Source: Nautilus pompilius (Eukaryota > Mollusca > Cephalopoda > Nautilida > Nautilidae). From it: a stretch of 64,000 nucleotides of DNA. Positions 57,678-64,000 of the stretch are shown in pieces. Within the stretch, counting starts at the first letter, position 1. Each line of letters opens with the position of its first letter. The notes under the pieces are model-generated. The model did no database searches and was not told the DNA's origin. It saw nothing but the letters and a program-made list of their open reading frames with translations. Made by a program: the position numbers and the translations under genes. The stretch spans positions 1,848,001 through 1,912,000 of the forward strand of contig JACATO010000589.1 of assembly GCA_018389105.1 (NCBI GenBank). The letters are read 5' to 3'.

Positions 57678-57792
57678 AAGTGTATTCGAGACTGCAAATG
57701 TAATTCCTGCATGGTTTGGAGCTACTTCTGGATGGTTGCTGAGATGGCCTGCAGAGTTACATGCACTCAGACCCAGTGATATTGATACAAAA
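57678..57792 (-). CDS. SLC17-type MFS transporter, exon encoding helix 11 region
   Basis: A 115-bp exon. The acceptor is CATCTCTCTTCAG and the donor is CTT|GTAAGT. Its first base completes a Leu codon split with the exon at 59066. The 38 codons read FVSISLGLSACNSAGHLSNH then PEVAPNHAGITFAVSNTL, ending in phase 0. The blocks N-S-A-G-H-x-S-N and A-P-x-x-A-G-I-x-F-x-x-S-N-T are a recognised SLC17 signature (compare NxxGFxxNHxDIAPxYAG). The next exon begins ATIPG, giving SNTLATIPG. Confidence 0.93.
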
Positions 57793-59065
57793 CTGAAGAG
57801 AGATGAATTGCGGCAACATTATAATTCGATTAAAGAGATAGTCTGACTTATAAAAAAACTTAGCACTAAAAATAGATACTTTTTATATTCATCACCTTTT
57901 ACTTTTCGAATGAATGCCCATTAGTCTACAAAGCATAACAATGCAATTATTTTCATTTTGCGAGAAGACAATTTCACAAAATTTGTAATTAACTAAATTA
58001 TTTCCCATAAAATTACAGCATTATCATAATCTAATTGATTGCACGAATTTGTCTGCTTCAGAAGTATGGAAAAATCAAAATCAAACCAAATTTGCCTTTC
58101 GTTGTGTATGCATAGCCAAGGTGAGATCAAGCCAATACTGACTGATGCATAAAATCACTTAAACAATTTTAGAATAAAATTTATTTTTAAAAAGAATTTG
58201 CAATCATTTTTTTAAAAATATGATTTGCACATACCCGCTTTTCCGACAACTGCAAGCATACATATCTTTTAATTGCATACAAGAAATGCAACAACATGAG
58301 CTAAGCACCACAAGTATGGAATGGGAAACTTCAATTATTTTTCATAAAGTCATACATTTTGATATAGTTCTGTAAAAATGGGAGAAGATCAGTGCATTGT
58401 CTCAGCAATATCATTAAAACCTTGAAAGACATCAAATCCATTTCAAGCAGAGAGAGCAGCCATTCAGTCGCATTAAGCCACAACATCATGACCGACTGTC
58501 TGTCTCCTGAGATGGAGCAAGCTTTAGTCACAGGTCACATTAGGTTTCATTCCCAATGAGGGGTTTTTATTCTGATGATGATTTGGTGGATAAAAACTCT
58601 TCTAACAAAACAGCATTTGCGTACCTTCAAATTGACCCCGATAAACAATAACACAGTCATCCTCAGAAATAGTTTGTGGCCCTTCCGGCCAGAAACATTT
58701 CAACGATTTTGGCTGCAAAGTTTTTGCATCATTTAAAAATAGAAAGAAAAGGTAGCTGGTTTATATGAAAGGCATTCAGACAGGACCCGGCTGTACCATA
58801 ATGATATCTGGCCAGGTTTCATCTCTAGCATTCAACAAAACAGAACAGATATTTTTAATACCACTTGTTCTCCAATAAAGTATGCCAAGATGAATTAATT
58901 GGTAAATCAATAATATAATGTTGATAAAGAAAAATTGGAACTGAGATGAATACAAGTGAATTTCAAATTAAGGAATGTCAGACAACGAAAGAAAGCACAA
59001 TGACTATTGTTTAGGGGGAAAAGCAGAGAAAAGTACCAGCTTGTACAAACAATAAGCCTACTTAC
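57793..59065 (-). other. Transporter intron
   Basis: Starts GTAAG and ends TCTTCAG on the minus strand. AT-rich, with no element or gene recognised. Confidence 0.85.
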
Positions 59066-59204
59066 AGGATGGCTAGCATCAAGTTGTTCACTGCACTAAA
59101 GAACAGAATAAATATGCCAGGTCCAAGCAGCCCTATGCTGGTCATCAAACGACGTACCGAGAGAGCAGTCCACTTCTGGGCAATCAGAGAATCCGCAAAA
59201 TGAC
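59066..59204 (-). CDS. SLC17-type MFS transporter, loop 8-9 and helix 9-10 exon
   Basis: A 139-bp exon. The acceptor TTAGTTGCAG is followed by GT, which completes the Gly codon left by the exon at 62718. It then reads HFADSLIAQKWTALSVRRLM and TSIGLLGPGIFILFFSAVNN, ending LMLAIL with two bases of a Leu codon before the GTAAG donor. G-H-F-A-D-S-L-I followed by the V-R-R-L-M segment is the conserved SLC17 cytoplasmic loop (GxxADxLI...VRKxxQ). The hydrophobic stretches are membrane helices. Phase agrees on both sides. Confidence 0.93.
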
Positions 59205-60234
59205 CTGCAACTAAATAAAAAGAATACAAATCTGCATTTAGACCAGACTTTTAAAATACATTTAAACAAGTCTAGCAACAACTCCCCAAAGTGCATAGTT
59301 TTAAGAGACATGAAAAGAAAAAAAAAAAATTATTAGTTCATTAATTAGTTCAAAATAATTAATGGAGGATACTTTTAATATAACTTGTGCTGAACATTTT
59401 CCTTTAATAGCAAGTGTTCTACAGAAACTAATAAATACATATATAAATATTTTTGCATACTGTATATCTATGAAAGTATCCCTATATTATCTACTTTCTA
59501 GGACACTTTGCTATCAAATTAGAATTGAATGTTTAGAGTAATGTCATTTATTTTCTAGATAACTTTGCATATAGTAATTGTGACATCATTCCGCTGTTGA
59601 ACTGGAACAAGGAGAAGCTTTCAAGTATCAGCTGCTTTGACAACACTATAACTACCATACAGAGGGATTAGTGATAAGTATTGTCTCAGAAATGATTAGA
59701 TGTTTGTTTGTTAATTATTGCAAAAGAATGTATCATGTGGCTGGTTGTTCCCCATTATGAGGACCTTTCACTACACACACAGAACTGTGTACACTTACAA
59801 AATAAACCACAACCAACAATATTTAACCTGTTGATATTCACTTAACAATAAAATAAATACTTTAGTTATAGCTTCAGAACAGCATAACTGAAAATAAAAC
59901 TCAAATCCTTTGCTTGCATGTCAGTGGCTATCTGATATGAACTATTGTTTTACCTTCAGTGTAGGACTCTAGACTGAACTGTCTTTTTGGCTGAGAAGCT
60001 TAGTTTGTGAACCAGCACATCAAGTAAATGAACACTTACATGATGTACAACTGAAAAGTAACAGATATTAAAGTGGTTACCATAGGTTCTGTTCTCTCGT
60101 CTTTGAGGCAAAGCTCCCCCAAACCCCACCCCTTAGTGGCCAAGCAGTGACAAAATGGCTATTTGAAAAGCAAAACATAAATAATCCTTGCATGAATAAT
60201 TAAAAGTCAGAAACTCTCTAATTTGGTCAATACA

Positions 60235-60265
60235 CAGGGCAATCAGAAAGTAACTATGCAGTGGA
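60235..60265. repeat. DDE transposon left terminal inverted repeat
   Basis: Starts CAGGGCAATCAG and continues AAAGTAACTATGCAGTGGA. It pairs with 61341-61371. Confidence 0.85.
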
Positions 60266-61340
60266 GCATATTTGTAATCATTTTTGATTCCTCTCCTTGA
60301 GCTGTTGTTGTTTTGTACTGTAGTTCCCAAAACGACCAAAAGGTGTTGGCAGTAAATTTGAGATTGTAATTTTTGTTAATGGTCGTTTCAAACGCCAAAC
60401 AAATCTTTATCATCAAGAAAGTGTATGTGAATAATGGTAAATACACGACGAGTTCAAAATGAGTTCTTACAAGAATTTCCTGATGCAAAGCTTCCGAACA
60501 GAAATGCTGTTAGGGCAATGATTAGCAAATTTGAAGATACTGGTTCAGTTGAGAATTATCAATTATCAGGTCGGCCAAACGTGTTGGAGGAGGAGAAGCT
60601 GTCAAAAATTTCAGACAATGCTTCAGAGCCCCTCAAAATACATTGCAACGACTTTCTCAACAAGCGAATGTTTCATATAGAAGGGAGAAAAACACTTTAA
60701 AGGAGTTAAATTTTTACCCGTATAAAGTAAATGTTGTGCAAGGATTGAAAGCTGCAGACCACAGTAAGCAAGTTGAATATTGCAACTGGTTTAAGAATTG
60801 TATTGATGTAAATGGCAACGACATATTGGATAAAACATTTTTTTCTGATTAATGCTGGATTCATCTCTCTGGATATGTTAATAGCCAGAATACCAGAACT
60901 TGGTCTACTTCTAACTCTTATGAACTGTTTGAGAAAGCACTTCATGACAAAAAGATCAGTGTATAGGCGGCTATACCAAGAAAATGCATTATTGGACCCA
61001 TATTTTTTGAAAAAACCATCAATTCAGAGCGCTATTGTGACAGCATACCATATCCTTTTATTGGTGAGTTAGACAAAGAAGAAATTGAAGACGCCTACTT
61101 CCAGCAGGATGGAGCCACAGCTCTCACATCTGCTCAATTGATGAAACTGCTGGAAGAAGTGTTTGGTGATCAGCTGATATCGAAAGGAATTTGGCCTGCA
61201 CACTCTCCTGACCTCACACTCCCCAGACATTTACCTGTTGGGAGCTGGAAAAATCTTTAAACGTGAGTGGGGATCATTTTCATTTATTATAATATTTTTT
61301 TGTAAATGTATTGAAATATTGAAATAAAAACAATAACTTT

Positions 61341-61371
61341 TCCACTGCATAGTTACTTTTTGATCAGCCTG
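61341..61371. repeat. DDE transposon right terminal inverted repeat
   Basis: Starts TCCACTGCATAGTTACTTTT and ends CAGCCTG. It is the reverse complement of the left end with a few differences in the outer bases. Confidence 0.85.
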
Positions 61372-62717
61372 CATTCTGTGTTAAGCAATAGCACATGACA
61401 GACACTAGTGTAACTTCTTACTGCACAATTAGGTACTAGAATTACAAAAGCAGATAGCAAACAGGACTAGCTACATCTGATCTAAAGGAAATTTATCAGA
61501 TATTACATTAGAAATTAACTTAAACTCAGTTTAAGGTTTTTTTTATGGAGAATAAACCAACAAAAATATTCCTTTTAATTATTTTAACTAAACCAAAAAT
61601 ATTTATATTATACCAAGCATCTAACAGTTAATTAACTGAATCCTGTGTGGTCTAAGTTGATGTTTGCCCTTATTATTCAGTAAACAGTAACTTTGTAAAA
61701 GTGTGCACAAAATCCCAGTAAAAACGTGTACTTTCAAAAAAGATCAATATGCTAGTGAGTATCCAGCTGTATCATTCTTTGCTACATAGTATTTTCACAT
61801 TTTAAAAATGTGACCAACAAAACAAAAATTAACAATAACTATTTTTCAAGAAGTACTTTTTAAAAAAAAAAAAAATTCATACTGGCCAAACGATGACCAA
61901 ACTTCTTTGTTATGTACAGTAGTAGAAAACTACTATCTATTAACAACAAAAAATAGTATAAAGATGTAGCTTTAGAAGACATTATGGACAATATTCAATA
62001 TTTTGTGGGCCAAGAAAACGTGAATAAGTCAAAATTCTTTTTATAGGTAATCCCTGAAAATGGATATTGCTAAATATAACAATGAGCATATAAGTGTCAA
62101 AATGGTTAAGAAAGTTTTAATCCATAAAATGTTCAAGTCTCATCTGATTAAACACTACTGAATCAAAGAATATAGCAAGAAATAACCATTTGATTGTCTG
62201 TACACACAGCCTCATGTCAAAGGTCAAATGGAGTGACATGAAAGCAAACATCTCCAAGCCATGACCGACTGCCTGCCTGCTTACAAAATTCTGAATGAAA
62301 TGTGAAACAGGCGAAATGAAGAGTCGATGTCTCTTCTTATGACACTTGACTATTTGATGTAATCTTCTGAAAATAAAAGTTCATTATCATTCTAATTAAC
62401 TGTTAAAAACTTTAGAGGAGATAAGCCGCAAAAATGCTTCTTTTTTTAATCAAATGATTTTAACAAATTGAGTATTATTCATTATTAAGAAATTTAAATT
62501 TTATCATTACCCTGACTCATGGAATCCAAACTACACTATTCTTTCTGGCGTCAGAATTTCCCAGACAGCAACCAGATTTCACTCTGATTTTCCATCTTCA
62601 CTTGAATTTTTATACATGATTTAGCATTCTCTTAAAATTTACTTCCTCGCTAAGCTGAAAAAAAAAAAAAGGGAGGAGGAGAAGGAAAGTTCACTCCTAT
62701 AAGCTCAAAATACTCAC

Positions 62718-62922
62718 CAACACCTACAAGAGAATTCATAATATAAGGCACTGCAGAGAACATGATGTGGTTTTTCTCGGCACCTAGATGCCGTGTCATG
62801 TAGGTTGGCAGCCACTGCATGATTATATAGTTTGACCAGTTCATGCTAAAGTGAGCAAGGTACATTGACCAGAGTGGCCAATGGCAGAGAAATTCTGACC
62901 ATCTTACATTGTTACTGTTCAC
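62718..62922 (-). CDS. SLC17-type MFS transporter, helix 7-8 exon
   Basis: A 205-bp internal exon. The acceptor TATTTTCAG is followed by VNSNNVRWSEFLCHWPLWSM, then YLAHFSMNWSNYIIMQWLPT (helix 7, with the family's N-W-x-x-Y-x-x-x-x-W-L-P-T block), YMTRHLGAEKNHIMFSAVPY and IMNSLVGVG at a GTGAGT donor. The block WxxWLPTY is diagnostic of the SLC17 branch of the major facilitator superfamily. It ends after one base of a Gly codon that the exon at 59066 completes. Upstream exons (helices 1-6 and the start) are not in the window, so this is the 3' part of the gene. Confidence 0.93.
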
Positions 62923-64000
62923 CTGAAAATACAAATGAGCCCTTAAAAATGTGAATTGAAAAACAGAAAATAGATTATTACTGGTGCTGTGTGAACATAA
63001 CGGAAAGTTTCACAACCAAAATTTTTGTAGGAATGGTTCCTCAACTCACATAACCCAGTATTACAATATCCTCTCTTGTAGCTCATAGAGGGTATCAAGA
63101 TCTTTCACAGACAAAACACACCTGCACAATCTGAGGGGGTTAGATTTCACAAAATGTAAGAATGCTAATAAAATTCAGTGAAGTTAACTGAAGAATGAAT
63201 GTGCTCTGGTAATCATTTGACAAAGGGTTTACTAAAGCTTAACAGAGAGACAAAGTAGTTTTTAAACTACTTTTTGAAAAGATGAGAAACTGTGCCAAAC
63301 CAAGACAAACATCCTAGAAAATTATTTTAAATAATTGTTGTTGTTATTTTTTTTTAAATTTATCTTCTTCATAGGCACCTAACTCCCAACTCTTCGCAGA
63401 AATGCTATCTGCCCAGGTTTTATTGTGCTTGGCTAAACCATTACTTTAAAATTGACAAAAAACAGGCTGAAAACCAAGGTAGGTATTCATATTAAGTTTA
63501 AATTTTGAGATTTCAGAAAACTCATGCAGCAGTATCTAAACATTCACAGTAATTTTTAAAAAATAGTCACTGATTTCTTTGCCAACATATGGAAAATTTA
63601 GTTAAATGTTTAAGATCCCAAATGTAAAGTTTACTGGAATTAGTGTTTTGAGAATCACTGTATAAAAAGTGGCATGAAGAGACTTCAAAACTCAAGGTGG
63701 AGAAGTGTGAGAGGCAAAAGAACAGAAAATGGAAGACAATACCACTAAGGGTCATCATCTCTGTGACATCTGTAGAAGACGGTGGACTTCGAGAATTGGC
63801 AGACTAGCCAGATTACTACTATCAGTCCCTATCACCATCTCATACCTGCCTGCACAAACTAGTTTACAAAACTCATCATGATCATCAACATATTTGCCCT
63901 CAACCTCAACTTCAAAACAACATCACACACATATATGACAATGTTTGCTATAAAATACATTTTTAAATCAATATAAAAGGTTTCCCTGTGTTTATTTCTG
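62923..64000 (-). other. Transporter intron, continues past window
   Basis: AT-rich sequence upstream (minus sense) of the helix 7-8 exon. No further transporter exon was recognised up to the window edge, so the next exon is probably beyond 64000. Confidence 0.6.

Larger units (their letters stand above)
60235..61371 (+). mobile_element. DDE (IS630-Tc1-mariner-like) transposon with terminal inverted repeats
   Basis: Ends are inverted repeats of about 30 bp: left CAGGGCAATCAGAAAGTAAC and right, reverse-complemented, CAGGCTGATCAAAAAGTAAC, both continuing TATGCAGTGG. The plus strand encodes a degenerate transposase from 60434. An N-terminal DNA-binding part (EFPDAKLPNRNAVRAMISKF, EDTGSVEN, SGRPNVLEEEKLSKI) is followed by a second part (LKELNFYPYKVNVVQGLK) and FFSDECWIHLSGYVNSQNTR with the first catalytic Asp near 60846. 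FQQDGATAHTSAQ has the second Asp near 61110, and WPAHSPDLT precedes a premature stop. Several frameshifts occur. The N-terminal type resembles a helix-turn-helix domain common in arthropod and mollusc transposases (DUF4817-like). A target-site duplication was not clear. Confidence 0.85.
59205..62717 (-). other. Transporter intron with DDE transposon
   Basis: Starts GTGAGT and ends TTGCAG on the minus strand. It contains the DDE transposon at 60235-61371. The parts 59205-60234 and 61372-62717 are AT-rich with nothing recognised. Confidence 0.85.

Overview
The window is metazoan nuclear DNA. It has short exons with GT-AG introns of 1-23 kb, abundant microsatellites, and decayed Tc1/mariner and non-LTR elements. 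The AT-rich non-coding DNA, a neuropeptide-type GPCR and non-LTR elements with 2A-like motifs suggest a lophotrochozoan, most likely a mollusc. That assignment is inference.

Two host genes are supported by exons whose reading phases join exactly. (1) A class A (rhodopsin-like) GPCR on the + strand: the TM5 exon at 8866-9068, an intracellular-loop-3 exon at 17607-17742, and the terminal TM6-TM7-tail exon at 40325-40723 with a poly(A) signal at 40772. Exons for TM1-TM4 were not found and are probably upstream of the window. (2) An SLC17-type major facilitator transporter on the - strand: exons at 62718-62922, 59066-59204, 57678-57792 and a terminal exon at 53899-54054. Its 5' exons lie beyond 64000. 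The two genes are convergent, with about 13 kb between their stop codons. A third, weaker candidate is an orphan first exon on the - strand (19856-20002) beside a CpG-rich stretch inside the large GPCR intron.

The rest is mostly mobile or repetitive DNA. The 22.6-kb GPCR intron holds a nested pair of non-LTR retrotransposons on the - strand. Element A (about 27.2-35.05 kb) is split inside its endonuclease domain by element B (29116-33857). B is bounded by an exact 10-bp target-site duplication, and A's frame resumes across the duplication. Both elements carry a 2A-like D-V-E-x-N-P-G-P motif near the N-terminus, followed by zinc-finger/PHD-like cysteine clusters, an APE-type endonuclease and a reverse transcriptase. 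B also has RNase H. Both are broken by stops and frameshifts.

Other elements are a Tc1-like remnant (1250-1700), two copies of one mariner family with different internal deletions (3590-4638 and 56235-57245), a weak Tc1-like remnant (42530-42890), a Tc1-like remnant (54500-55330), a reverse-transcriptase remnant (55740-56215) and a DDE transposon with terminal inverted repeats (60235-61371).

Tandem arrays include a 33-bp minisatellite just 3' of the GPCR poly(A) signal (40868-42117), an array of about 25 ACGTCAGTA units in GA-rich DNA (45226-46127) with related arrays near 18.8 and 35.4 kb, and several simple repeats. About 46.1-53.9 kb is A-rich on the + strand and has no gene I can recognise.
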